The position numbers were made by a program, and so were the translations under genes. From NCBI GenBank assembly GCA_002964805.2, contig PUDQ02000032.1, forward strand, positions 434,001-498,000: a stretch of DNA of 64,000 bases. The letters run 5' to 3'. Below are positions 44,135 through 55,769 of this stretch, one piece after another. The DNA is from Trametes villosa (Eukaryota > Basidiomycota > Agaricomycetes > Polyporales > Polyporaceae). The notes under the pieces are model-generated. The model saw only the letters and a program-made list of their open reading frames with translations. It had not been told where the DNA came from and did not search any database. Each line of letters opens with the position of its first letter. Within the stretch, counting starts at the first letter, position 1.

Positions 44135-46350
44135 TCACTTCTGCGGGCTGCCCACAATGACGCTCCCATACTGCGGGTTCAAGTTCGACCCAGGACGCAA
44201 TGTCGCGCCCGAGCCCCTCCCCGCACCCTGCACAGCCGACGCCGACGCGTCCAGCGTATTCCCATTCGCCACCACCGCCCTCGCCACCGCGCGCTCGCCC
44301 TCAACAGGCGGGAGCGGGCTCTGGTTGCGGCTGAGCAGCGGGGTGCGGTCGCTCTCGTTGATCGAGTTCGCGCGCCCAACGCGGTACTCGACGATGCCCT
44401 TCATGACGGCCGCGTTCTTCATGCGGCGCGCGCGCCGCTTCGACACGTTGTCCTCGTACCGGTCCGTCTCGTCCACGATCTCCTCCGAGATCATCTCCTC
44501 GATGATGTCTTCTAGGGTGATGACGCCGATCGCGCCGCCTTCTACGCCGGGGGTGTGGCTCAGGAGAAGTAGGTGTGCACGACCAGTTTGGCTGGGCGCA
44601 AACCGTGAGCACTAAGGGTGTGGGGGATATGAATGGGGTAACTCACAAGTAATCGAGAGCCTGGAAGCAGTTGATGTTGGGCGGCGCCTCTGGCAAAAGC
44701 GACAGAGGGAAGTCGGAGATCGGGATGGCCGTCGAAGGGTCATAGACAGACAGCTAATACGATATTCAGTGCATGTTTTGATAGGAGTGTTGTGAAGGCG
44801 CTTACCTGCTTGACCAGGAGCAAGCCGATGAAGGCCAACGGGTGACCAGGTTTATGAACAGGAATGCGCGAGTATCCGCTCCTCAGGCTAACGTGAAGCG
44901 TGGTGAGTATATGCGGTTCTCCGGATCGGAGGGAACATACACGTAGTCGACTGTATCATGGTCGAGGATGCGGTCCGCGCTCACGGTGACAACGTCCTGT
45001 ACAAGGTATGAGCATCCTAGGAGCCACGGGGTATAATCACTGGACGCACATCCATAGGGGTCATAATCTCTTCTGCCTTCTTGTTGTTCAGCTCAAGGAC
45101 ACCGTTCAAGATGCTGATTTCGTCGTCCCGGAGGGGTTCTTCTCCTTGTCTATGGAAGGCCAAGAAGGACCTAATCAATGCATCCCAATTGTGAGTAACG
45201 GTTGCATGTGGCGGATCCCTATGGATGCATACTTGAGCTCAGCCTTCTTGTATGTATGCGCTTCGTCATGTCCTAGGACGTAGTCTAGTAGCTTCGCCGT
45301 GGGCCAAGCGACGGGGGCTGATGAGAGCTTGATGAGGGTGCGAGTGGCAGCAGAGGAGGAAGTACGGACCGAAGAGATACATCATGCCGAGAACAATAGG
45401 TGCGCAATTGGCACCTATTGAGAGGCCGTATCGAACACTGGCGGCCTGCGGGATGATTCTGCAACGGCGGTAAGTCTCGGGGAGCAGATGCCAGAAGTCA
45501 TGCTACTCACTCGCTATCGGACGATTCATGGTTCGCTCAGTCAGACTGAAAGCGAGTATATGCGGCTGGAACATACCCAAAGATGACTACGGGAGGCGAG
45601 ATGAGTTGAAATACGCGGTTGTGTAGAACACGATCGACATACCGATCATGGCGGTGGAAATGGCCACAGCTGCAATGCCTCCGCCAAGCTATAGGAAAAG
45701 TCACCGTTAAACCGTGGCGGGGCTGCATTTCAGTGAATAAAGGGCGTACAGCACTGTCGAGGAATATAGGCAAGCTCTCGTTGACGATCTGCATAGGTTC
45801 TTCGTGAGAAGACGCAAATTTAAGCGAGGGAGTCAAACTTACGACATTGCCGAGTAGGAGAACCTAGGCAGGGCATGGGATTAGCAGCGTTTGGGAGGTG
45901 CGGCAAAGGGAAGACGTACGACGAGGACCCAGTGGCGTCCGCGGCTCAAAAGTTTGAGAACTACGGAGGGTGAGTGCTGCACTACCGCATATAAGGGCAG
46001 AACGCGAAACCTTTCTGGGCGTTCTTGCGCTCTTGTGGAATTTCAGAGGATGCGGCGAGGACTCGGAGGTGCAATTCATCCAAGCCCATCAATCCCAGGG
46101 TAAGTCTGTGGGTCTGCTTAGAATTCATCTCACTACATAGTGATGACGCGACGTACCCTGCAAAGACACCGCCGGCAAGGACAAGCACGATGGCGACGAT
46201 GAGCTTGTACCAGAACTCGGGGGAGCCGGGTTGTTCCCCATGCTCATCATCGGGCAGGGTCGCCGCAGCGGAGAAGAGGGAGAGGAGAGTGGGGAAGGCA
46301 TGTGCAGGCTGGAGGGCGCCGAGCAAGGGGAGGAGGGGGAGGAGGACCAT
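44135..46350 (-). CDS. MAM3: CNNM/Mam3-type membrane protein (DUF21 plus CBS pair) with microexons
   Basis: A cyclin M / ancient-conserved-domain protein, linked to metal (Mg or Mn) homeostasis; in yeast it is vacuolar. The signal peptide is [20 protein letters not shown]. The DUF21 domain follows: [100 protein letters not shown]. The CBS pair includes [31 protein letters not shown] and [20 protein letters not shown]. The C-terminal tail is Ser/Asn-rich, ending [13 protein letters not shown]21 is cut into very small exons: 45920-45960, 45843-45863 (21 nt), 45750-45788, 45643-45688, 45577-45586 (10 nt) and 45511-45513 (3 nt). It is divergent from TRM2, with about 150-240 bp between starts. Confidence 0.92.
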
Positions 46351-46497
46351 GGGCGGCGGATGCAGAGAGCAGCGCTGTGTGTTCTTGAGCGCACGGCCAC
46401 TCTTGGCGTCATCGCACAGACGCCCAGGCGCGTCACTCGGCACATCACGTGCGTCGCGTCTCCTCTCCCCGCGCGTCCGTTAAGCGCCCGCTGCTCA

Positions 46498-48676
46498 ATG
46501 TTTTCTGCGCCTTCCCTTTTCAGACGCGCTATCCTCCGCCGCACCCGTCCTCCAGCCACTCTCCGCCCCGCCATTTGCTCAGCCAGACAGATGGCGAGCG
46601 TGCACCCCCTCTCCCGCTCAGCGTCCCCGGCCGAGCCGCCAGAGAAGAAACCCCGCCTCGACGCACCCGACGGCGTCGAAGCTATCGCAGAGGCAGAGGA
46701 CGCCCCGGGCGATAATCAGCAGCCTCCGCCGCCTCCGCCAAGTTCGTCCAAGAAACAGCCAAAGCACAAGAAGAACAAGAAGTCCGCTCGGCGCGCTCCA
46801 GAGCCCTACTCCCACGACGACATCCTCTCACGCGAAGTCATCGCCCTCCTCGGCCAAGACGCCGCAGACGCAGCCAAGGCCGCAGACCTCGACTGGAACT
46901 CCCCCTTCGAGCTCTCTCACCAGCTCGAGCTCACCGTATCACGTATCTCGCCGTCCACAGGTCTGTTGCTGCCTCCGCGCGTTGCCTCGACTGCACTGCT
47001 CGTACATCTCGTGTACATAGCATGGCTTAATACATCTCTCCTCAGGTGAATCCCTCTCCGTAGCCGCCTCTGGTGACCGCAAGTGGGTCATTGTGACACC
47101 ACTATCACTTCCTGGCGAACGTATCCGCGTGCGCGTATACCGCCATTCCCGCCTCTACTCCCATGCCGATCTACTAGAAACCATTGAGCCAAACTCAGAA
47201 TGGCGAGATATGTCATTAGTCCAGTGCAAGTACTTCGGTACCTGCGCCGGCTGCCAATACCAGGTAAGCAGTCTTTCCGAAAGCGCAAGGTAGGCAGGTG
47301 ATATTGAACGTCTGCGCAAGATGCTCCCCTATGAGAAACAACTCGACCTAAAACGCCAAACCGTAGTTGAGGCGTACAAAAACTATTCCGGTCAGTTCAG
47401 GCTGATTAAATGTCTACGTGCCCTTAAGCTTACGGAATAAGCAGACATCCCTGCGGAACTGGTGCCAACAATACTGCCCACCATCGGCTCGCCACTCCAA
47501 TACAACTACCGCACCAAACTCACCCCCCACTTTCAACGGCCCCCCTTCTCCTTCCAGAAGGCGCAGAAACGGGGCGACGCCCCGCCCGTGGAGGGCAAGC
47601 CCGACTGGCTCAAAATCGGCTTCCACCAGGTCGGCACGCGAAACGTCATGGACATCGAGGTAAGCTTGTTTTGCTGCCTTTTTCGAGAGCTGTAGGCTGA
47701 AAACGCACGCAGGAGTGCCCCATTGCAACCCCGGTGATTAACAAAGCCCTCGGGCCTGTCCGAGAAAACATCATCTCGTACGCCACCACCCCGTCTACCC
47801 TGCATTCGCACACACTTACTTTCCGCTAGCAACATCGCCAAATTCAAGAACGGCGCCACCCTCCTCCTACGCGACTCCCTCCCCATCCCTCCCCCCTCGA
47901 CCTCTGCAGGCCCTGCCGACCCTGCGGCACCCGCCACGCCCATCGCCGTCTCCTCCGAACCCGACGGCGAGCACATCTGCGTAACGGACCAGAAGGGCAC
48001 CGTGCGCGAGCGCGTCGGCGACAAGCTCTTCGAGTACACCGCTGGCACCTTCTTCCAGAACAACAACTCCGCGCTCGTCCCGCTCACCGACTACGTCCGC
48101 CGCGCCATCTTCCCCCCTCCCTCCCCATCCTCCCCCTCCTCCTCTGCACCCTCTTCCGACCCCTCTCCCGCCGCGGAGCCCCCGACGCACCTCGTCGACG
48201 CCTACTGCGGCGCGGGCCTCTTCTCCATCATGCTCGCCCCCCACTTCACCCGCGTCGCCGGCATCGAGCTCTCCGCCGAGTCCATCCGCTCCGCCACGCA
48301 CAACGCCGCCCTCAACGCCCTCCCCGCCTCCTCGGTCTCCTTCCTCGCGGGCGACGCCGCCGCGATCTTCGCCACGGTGCAGGACTTCCCGCGCGCGCGC
48401 ACCGCGCTCGTCATCGACCCGCCGCGCAAGGGCACGGACGAGCGCTTCGTGGAGCAGATGCTCGCGTTCGGCGCGGGCACGGTCGTGTACGTCAGCTGCA
48501 ACGTGCACACGCAGGCGCGCGACGTCGGGCTTATCCTCCGCAAGAGCGCCGAGCGCGCGGCGGCGGCGGGCGAGGGCGCGGACAGGAGGAAGTACGTGCT
48601 GGAGAGCCTGACGGGGCTCGACCTGTTCCCGCAGACGGCGCACGTCGAGGCGATCGCCGTGCTCCGCCTCGTATAG
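46498..48676 (+). CDS. TRM2: tRNA (uracil-5-)-methyltransferase TRM2
   Basis: Makes m5U54 in the T loop of tRNA using S-adenosylmethionine. Two in-frame starts exist. ATG 46498 adds MFSAPSLFRRAILRRTRPPA, an Arg-rich mitochondrial-type leader. ATG 46591 starts MASVHPLSRSASPAEPPEKK with a Lys-rich nuclear-like stretch. The TRAM-like part is SGDRKWVIVTPLSLPGERIR. An iron-sulphur type cluster follows in CKYFGTCAGCQYQ. Then RTKLTPHF-type and VGTRNVMDIEECPIATPVIN motifs, FFQNNNSALVPLTDYVRRAI and the SAM motif VDAYCGAGLFSIMLAPHFTR. The catalytic Cys is in VVYVSCNVHTQARD, preceded by DPPRKG. The end is EAIAVLRLV, stop at 48676. There are about five short introns; the last exon from about 47830 is long. 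Confidence 0.92.
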
Positions 48677-48801
48677 TATGGGTAGCGCAGCGGGGTGTCA
48701 TTACTACTGGATTAACATACATGCATGATAAGGGGCATCCAAGATCGTCATGTAGTGCAGTGCCGTGTACGTGTACTCTAAAGCGTCCAGCATAACCCGC
48801 C

Positions 48802-50572
48802 CTACTCCGTCTTTTCCTTCGGCCGGAGGTCGCCCAGCTCCTGGCCCACACGCACCTTCTCGCCCGCGCCGACCGCGAACGCAAAGTCGCGCGGTGCCTC
48901 GAACACAAGCACGATCGTGCTCCCCAGGCAGAACCCGCCCATCTCGTCGCCCTTGCCGAGCGGCTGGCCGTTGAGGAGCGGCGACGCGCGCGCGTAGACG
49001 GCCTCGGTGAACGTGCCGACGGGGTGGTCGCGGCGGCGGCCGACGTTCGTGCGCAGGTCCTCGTCGAAGTTGATCTTGATGCTCCCCACGTTCGTCGCGC
49101 CGACGGGCACCATGCTGAAGAAGCCGTGCCGCCAGCGCCCGAGCAGCGCGACGCGCTCGTTGAGCACGAACAGGCTCTCCAGCCGCTTCGCCATCCACGG
49201 CGACACCGAGAACAAATCCCCTGCGAGCGCCGAAAGTTAATACCAGGCCGTGTGACGTCATGGAAAGTACGCACCGACGAAATGCCGCCTGCGCTCGACG
49301 ACCCACGACGCAGGACTATGGAAGCGGTGGTAATCGCCCGGCGCGAGGTAGATGACCATAAAGTACGTCTCGTTCCCCGGCTTCGTCCGCACGCTCGTGA
49401 AGCTGTCGCGGCGCACCGCCGTCGGGCGGATGCCCACCTCCGACGCGAGGCTCACGTCCTGCGCGACCGTGTCCGGCAGCGACTGGTCGCGCGGCACCGA
49501 CGCGTCCACGCGCTCCCCGTGCTTCTTCGCCGCCGTCCCCGAGCTCCCGACGTGGGGCGGCGCCTCGGTCGTGGGCGTCGACGTGCCCGAGCTCGACGGC
49601 GTGGGCGTGCCGAGCAGCTCGTGCAGGCTGTACTCGATCCCGTTGATGTCCGCGAAGTGCTTGTGCGTCACCTCGTGCAGCTTGTCCTCGGGGAAGGGGA
49701 TGGACGTCGGCGCGGGGCTGCCGGGGCGCGCGACGCCGAGGAGGGCGTCGAGCGAGTACGTGCTGCCCTTGACCTGCTCGATGCGGCCATCCTTAATAAC
49801 GCCGAAGTGGAGCACGCGACCATCGGCCGGGCTCACCTGCGATGGGCCCAAGCGGTCAGCGGCGCGTGCAGAACACGGTGTGCGCGAGTTTACGTACGAG
49901 CACGGCGTCTGCGATGGGTCGTGCGCCGTCCTTGAGCTTGCGGTAGAAGAAGTCGCCGAGGGAGCGGTACTCGGTGAGGTCCTTTTCTATCTCGTCTAGG
50001 TTGCAGCCGAAGATGGCAGAGTATACGCGGAAGCCTGCGGGGCGTGCCCAGACGGGGAGTTCCAGCGAGTTGAGGTACCCCCAAAGTCGGGAGAGATTTC
50101 GTAGGGGGAGCGCCCCAATGACATGCACCTATTCCGCGGTGAGCTGTCGTAACACAAAGCGCGCTGGCAACAGCGAAGAGTGTACACACATGCCAGGGCC
50201 CCTTCAATCGTACGACCTCATTCCCGTGCTCATCGACGACGACCTCCTTCGTGGCCGACTTCCTTCGGTATTGGATGAAGATGAGGAGGAGCGCGCCGGC
50301 AGCGACGGGGAGAGGGTACCACTTTGTGGGCGTGTTCTGCCACGCGTCCGCGAGCCTTTCTGCGCGGCTCGTCTGTACTCTGTCCGTGCAGCAGTGGAGA
50401 AGGGAGAAGGGGACTGACTGTAGAGCGGCTCCCTGTAGGAGCCTTGGCCGTCTCCGGGGCGGGAGCGGGTGTCGTTGGAGAGCAGCCTGAGCGTCGTGCG
50501 TTGTAGGGCGGCACCGGTGCGGGCGCGCAGTCTGCGAGCGAGGGTGGCGGAGTGTGCGCGGAGGACGTTCAT
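48802..50572 (-). CDS. PSD1: Phosphatidylserine decarboxylase, mitochondrial (PSD1 type)
   Basis: Converts phosphatidylserine to phosphatidylethanolamine at the mitochondrial inner membrane. The start [20 protein letters not shown] is an Arg-rich presequence, followed by a membrane anchor ([20 protein letters not shown]). The enzyme body has [60 protein letters not shown], a Ser/Pro-rich insert typical of fungal Psd1, [20 protein letters not shown] and [12 protein letters not shown]. The self-cleavage site is LGST in [16 protein letters not shown], which yields the pyruvoyl cofactor. The end is [10 protein letters not shown]. It is convergent with TRM2 (125 bp between stops). The join of exon 1 to [14 protein letters not shown] uses donor gtcagt and acceptor cgcgcag. 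Confidence 0.93.
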
Positions 50573-50940
50573 CGTCGTCCCATCCCAAGTGACAGCACCA
50601 GCCAAGTACGAGTGTGCGGAGGCCAGGCCCTGCCTCCCCGCCGCGCATGTGTTTACTCCCCACCAGAGGCGCTCATTACCACGTAAACGCGGGCTAATCG
50701 TTCAAGCACGTCAAATTCAAACAGCGTTAATGTTGTTACTACTCTACCACGACGATGCTTACCTCAATGGTCTACCCCCAGTACTAGTACGTCCTACTAG
50801 TATTGACATACTATCCCCCCAATTCGGGCTCAAAGCTCCAACCTAAATACTACTTGAGAGTCTGTTACCGTCACTCGCGTAGTACTACGCATCCTACTAT
50901 GTCCATACCGCCAATCCTTCTCTTAACTGAAACCACTACA
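50573..50940. other. Intergenic stretch, no gene seen
   Basis: The PSD1 promoter and the 3' side of the HET gene. It contains repeated tactagta motifs (for example 50781-50790 and 50797-50803), a short palindromic pattern of unknown meaning. Confidence 0.45.
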
Positions 50941-52350
50941 TCAACCAGATATCCTCGAACGGATGTATATGGTCGACGTCACCCACCGCCATCCCGCGGA
51001 AGTAGTACCAGAGTACCTAGGCTGCGGGGCCTCCTGGGGCTGCGGGGGCTTCTGGGTCTTGTCAATCTTTCCAAAAAGTCGTGTCCGAAGAGGCAGCCTC
51101 TTCAGAACCTCCGCCCGAGTGGGCGGCAGCGGAAACGCCAAGCGCACCGGCACCACGTCCCCAGACACATTCACCACCCTCCGCACCTGCCACGCGTGGC
51201 CGCCCCGCGCATCTCTGATCTCAAAGTCCCCCACACAGAAGTACACGTCCGTCTCCGCCTCCCGCGAGAGCAGCAGGCCCATCCAGTTCCCCCGCCGCTC
51301 CGCCTCCGTCCGGCACGCCAGCGCAGCCAGATACAGCCTCGAGTCGCCGACCGAGCACGCCGCGCAGAGGGGCACCCGCATCCGTATGCCATAGTTCGTG
51401 TCGAAGTAGTGCGGCTCCAGGATAGGCCCGACGGACAGGTCCCGCGTGAGCGCGTCGAGCGGGCCCGCCACGAGGTCCGACGCCTCGAGGAAGTCGTCGG
51501 GGGACGGGGCGAGCAGCGCGCCCTTGTGCCACTTGGGCATCCAGTACTGGCTGAAGCTCAGCTGCTCGCCGCGCCAGGGGAGCGGCTGCATGCGCGGGCC
51601 CCACGCGAACAGGCTCTGGTCGTTCGTCTGCCGGATGATCTCCAGCTGCAGGCGGTGGAACGCCCGCGCGCCGCCCTCGCCGTACGTCGTCGGCATGCTC
51701 ACGTCGAAGATGCCCATGAGCGAGTACGCCCGGTCCTCCGCCCGCGTCGTCTCCCGCCCCGCCGCCCACGACATCCGCTTCGCGACGCTCGCGCTCTGGA
51801 GGGTAATTGCGCTGATAGGTGATTTCAGGATCTCCTGGTCGACCCCTGTGATCTGCTCCAAGAGCGCCGCGAACTGCTCGCGCGTTCCAATAGGCGTCCA
51901 GTCCTCCGAGACGAACGCCATGTCGGCGGACGGGGCGAGGAGCTCCTGCAGCGTCCAGCCGCGGATGAACCAGCGGCTGCTCCTGAACGCTAGGCCGAAG
52001 CTCCGCAAATCCTCGCTCGCACGGACGTCGTCCAGGTACGCAAAGCAATGCTCCGCGTCGCGGTACCACGCGAACATTGAGTTGATCGCCTCCGAGAGCT
52101 CCGCGCTGCTCGACTTGTCGATGCAGCAGGTGTCGATCCAGACCCAGGCGCAGGCGTACACCTCGAGCGCGAACCAGCACGCTTTCTCCACCTTGGCCCA
52201 CCCGTGTTTCGCCCGAGCAACATTGAGGTCCTGGATGTCCGCGAACGATACCTCGCCCTCGCGCCAGCAATGGGAGAGGATGGCGTAGGGAGGAGCCTGC
52301 TCGGAGACAAAACCCTGCAGCTGGTATGTTGTTGTGTTCAACAGCCACAT
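50941..52350 (-). CDS. HET-domain protein
   Basis: Heterokaryon-incompatibility (HET) domain proteins act in fungal non-self recognition and cell death; many members have no tested role. This is a single-exon gene of 469 aa, starting MWLLNTTTYQLQGFVSEQAP. HET motifs: PPYAILSHCWREGEVSFADI near residue 20, WVWIDTCCIDKSSSAELSEA, NSMFAWYRDAEHCFAYLDDV, SSRWFIRGWTLQELLAPSAD and TTRAEDRAYSLMGIFDVSMP with TYGEGGARAFHRLQLEII. After residue 270 the protein continues as the usual Agaricomycete HET C-terminal part with no clear domain, and no NACHT, ankyrin or WD40 repeats follow. The lack of introns contrasts with all neighbours. Confidence 0.93.
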   Translation of the reverse strand: MWLLNTTTYQLQGFVSEQAPPYAILSHCWREGEVSFADIQDLNVARAKHGWAKVEKACWFALEVYACAWVWIDTCCIDKSSSAELSEAINSMFAWYRDAEHCFAYLDDVRASEDLRSFGLAFRSSRWFIRGWTLQELLAPSADMAFVSEDWTPIGTREQFAALLEQITGVDQEILKSPISAITLQSASVAKRMSWAAGRETTRAEDRAYSLMGIFDVSMPTTYGEGGARAFHRLQLEIIRQTNDQSLFAWGPRMQPLPWRGEQLSFSQYWMPKWHKGALLAPSPDDFLEASDLVAGPLDALTRDLSVGPILEPHYFDTNYGIRMRVPLCAACSVGDSRLYLAALACRTEAERRGNWMGLLLSREAETDVYFCVGDFEIRDARGGHAWQVRRVVNVSGDVVPVRLAFPLPPTRAEVLKRLPLRTRLFGKIDKTQKPPQPQEAPQPRYSGTTSAGWRWVTSTIYIRSRISG

Positions 52351-53018
52351 CAGGACCTGGGAGGTGAGCCTGGACGGCCAGTAGTCGTCAGAATGGCTAC
52401 TTGCGTAGGTTTAGATGCGTCTTTGATGACTGAGAGGGAGATTCATTGGCACGCACTACACTTAATCAACTTGAATTATACGTTTCGTGGCCACAAGAGG
52501 CAGGAACGTAGTACAGTGGCGTAGCAATCGTGCGCAGCCGAAGGTAGTCAGGACCGCTCCTCGTCAGGAAGAGTGCCCTAGTGAGAGAAGAAGATCAGGG
52601 CCACAGCTCAGCGATGAGAGCCCGGCGCTGGATATCGGATACTGGGCGTCCCCCTGTCCATCTTGACAGCTTCTACACCATCCCGGTCCGAATGACCGCG
52701 GATGAGTTGTACATTGACACTTGCATCGCACCTGCAGCAGCGCCTCCTTCCTTGTCACGGACAGGCGATTGTAGTTCGAGTCGATTCTTGATGAAGAGAG
52801 GCGATAACGAAGTATCCACTTGGATGCTCCACGTCTGAGGGCAGAGCGTCTTGCTACAACGAGCAAGGGATGCCGCAGGGCTAGAGTCAAATATTTGAGC
52901 ATGGAAGATATCCATATGCTAGGCTACACTGTCCCGTGATCGGGTTCGATTGTTCATACACACACTGGCATGCACCACCTTATACACCTTCAGTCGACAC
53001 TTCTTCTTACACCCCCGC
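52351..53018. other. Intergenic stretch, no gene seen
   Basis: The HET gene promoter and the 3' flank of the aminopeptidase gene. Short ORFs on both strands (for example 52564-52902 minus) are not recognised. Confidence 0.45.
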
Positions 53019-55573
53019 TCACGCAAGGCCAAGATCCTGTACAAAACACCTCATCAGCACCCTCCACCCAATCCACGCAGGAAAAGATAACACTCACCTT
53101 CTCGATCAACCTCCTCGCAATCGGGTGGAACGACAGCTTATTCTCCCCAAACACCCTCACCGCCAGGCCCTTATCCGCCCTTGCGACCGCCCTGAACGTC
53201 GGCCGGCAGAACTTCATGCGCCCGCGCAGCACGCCCGTCCCGTCCTTGCCGACGACCCACTGCGCCGCCGCGGGCGCGAACTCCTGCGCCGCGGGCGACG
53301 CGGGGTCGAGCAGCGCGACCTCGTAGAAGCGCCAGCGCAGCTCCGCGTTCGGCGTGCCGAGGAAGCCGTACAGCGCGCCGAGGTGCTGGATGTGCGTCTG
53401 CGGGAGCGCGGGGTACGATTGGAGGCGCTCGAGGAAGACGACTGGAGAAGGGGGAAAGCATGGGTCAGTAGGCAAGGGGCGGGCGGGGAAGGCATGTACT
53501 CTTCTGGTTCGCGTTGAAGGAGGCGACATCGGACTCCTGGAAGTCGAGCTTCGCGACATCGACTTCCTTCCGGGAGGCATCCCACCGCTCGGCCAGCGCG
53601 AACGCCTCGCGCGCAAGAGCGGTGTCATAGATCATCTCCACGGGCAGCTTGAGACCCTCGCCGTACAGCCATTCCTACGCAAGTGTGCCCAAGCCGTCAG
53701 CATAATGTAAACGACTAGTGAGATGAACAGAGCCTTACGTCCCACTTAACGCTATCTAGCGCCTTAATCTTCTCCTCACCCCCATGCTTCGCCCAATACG
53801 CATACAAATGTGCCTTCCAGTCCTCCGTCGTGATGCTCTTCCCCATGAACGTGCTCACATAGTCGAACACATACGGCAGGAACACGTCCAGGCCCCCGAG
53901 CATGCGCTCGAGGTGCAGCAGGAAGTTCGCGCCCTTCTCGTACGGCACGGTGCTGTACGCGTCGTCCGGGTCCTCGCCGACCTCGAAGTCGATCACGAGC
54001 CGCTGGTACTTCGGCTTGTGCTCGTACTGCTTCAGCGCGTCCTGCAGCGACTTGGAGCCGATGAGGAAGGAGAAGCCGCGGTCCGCGGGCGTGTGCAGGA
54101 GTTGCAGGAGCACGCGCTCGATGTACGTCGTCCAGCCCTCGTTGAGCCAGAAGTGGGTCGAGTTCGCTTGGCTGAGGGAATGGGGGTAAGGCAAGGCGCG
54201 AGCGGGAGACGAAAGATGAACGCACGTAACACCGTTGCCGAACCAGGAGTGAGTGAGCTCGTGCACGACAACGTCGACCTACTTTTCGTGAGCGTCTGAT
54301 ATCATCCGCTACCGAGCTTCACACTTACCAAAGTGCGATCGCCAACCAGGAGAGTGGGGGTAAGGAACGTCAAGCAGGCGTTCTCCATACCACCGTACGG
54401 GAACGAAGGAGGAAGAACCAGAACATCGTACACGCCGAACCGGTACGGGGGCAGGATCTTCTCCGCCGTAGAAAGGAACCTGTTCATGACGTTTTGAGTG
54501 CACAATTCTCAGGTGGCGTATTGCGGATAGACGAACCTGCCGGTGTCCTCGCTGAATTCCCAGTAGGTCGCGTCGATGAGCTCAGGCTCGGCCCAAGCAC
54601 CAGTCGTCCACTCCTTGCCCTCCACCTTGGGAAGGGCGCGGTAACGGAAGTTGCCTGCCGCAATCGCGATGAGGTACGGGGGGATGGGAACGGGCTACGG
54701 TCGAAGTCTGTGAGTATGCAATAGATTTCCGGAGACGGAAGGCTCCAGTACCTGCTTGTACTCATACGTGATGGCCTCCTTGCCGATCTCCTTGCCGTCA
54801 TGTGCGGGCCCATCGGAGGGGGGCGAGACGCGGATAGCTGAGAGGAGCGCGGGGAGGACGGACTTGACCTTTGCAGTGTAGGTCTAGAAAGTATAAAGTT
54901 AGGACGAGATGCCGTGGGAGAAAGGGTAAGGCGAGCGTACGATCTTCACGGAGGGAGTGTCCTGCAACGGGGCCAAGCTGCGTGCGTAGATAGGCTGGCA
55001 CTGGCTGAACATGAACGGGAACTTCTTGCCCTGTGTCTGTCTGCCCCACATATAAACACTTGGTACCAACAATATACACACAGCACTCACTCCTTGCCGA
55101 GCCATTGCACGGCGGTGCAGTCCTTCGTAGTGCTATAAAAGATCTGCACGCGCGCCTTGTCCCCGACTGCGCGGTTGGACGGGAGGACGATCTTGAGCGG
55201 AGCGCCCATGACTTCATGCTCAGAGCCAAGGGAGAACTGCGCGCCGGTAAGCGACAGAGTTAATTTGAAGCACTGCAGGGCGGGATGAACGTACATCCCC
55301 AGGCCGATCCTCTACGATGACCTTCTGAACATCCAGGTGTTGCGCGTCGAAACTGTACATCAAGAGACGTGAACATCCATCCAATAGGGGACTAACATAC
55401 CCAAACACTTACATGACCTCCCGGACATCAGCCGTCTTCCAGACGAGGGTGTGAGTGACCGAGCCGGAGATGGTCTCCTTCTGGAAATCAAGGGTCCAGT
55501 CAAAGTCGACGTGCTCCGAAGCGACGTCCGCCCAGTTTGCCTGAGTCGTCGGGTCGGGCGGTAGCGGTGCCAT
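53019..55573 (-). CDS. M1 zinc aminopeptidase / leukotriene A4 hydrolase homologue
   Basis: The fungal LTA4H-type enzyme, an aminopeptidase with epoxide hydrolase activity in some members. The start [20 protein letters not shown] is at 55573. About ten exons carry the N-terminal beta domain ([60 protein letters not shown]), the MEN motif in [20 protein letters not shown], and the zinc motif [10 protein letters not shown] with the third ligand Glu in [20 protein letters not shown]. The C-terminal helical LTA4H domain has [40 protein letters not shown] and [11 protein letters not shown] short last exon adds DLGLA and stops at 53019. It is divergent from RPA12, with 196 bp between starts. In basidiomycetes a plain peptidase role is the safest call. 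Confidence 0.92.
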
Positions 55574-55769
55574 CTTCGTGCAGTGTTTTGGGTGTAGGTG
55601 TATGTTGTGGGTGCCTGTGGCGAAGAGGCAGAAAGAAGGACGGCAGTAAGATCTTGATCGACTCCCAGATCCTCCACAGAGGCGCCCATGCCTAATCGGG
55701 AACGCGGACGATCGCGCACGGGCGCTAAGCGCAGAAAGTTGTCGCTCCTCCTCTTCAGCCACATTCGCC

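Noticed and set aside
46231..46497. Extending TRM2 to the upstream ATG at 46231
   Set aside because: It would run into the divergent CNNM first exon (start at 46350), and the added residues are Glu/Gly-rich shadow sequence.
50941..52350. A NLR-type incompatibility protein
   Set aside because: Only the HET domain is present. No NACHT/NB-ARC, WD40, ankyrin or TPR repeats follow within the ORF or directly downstream.
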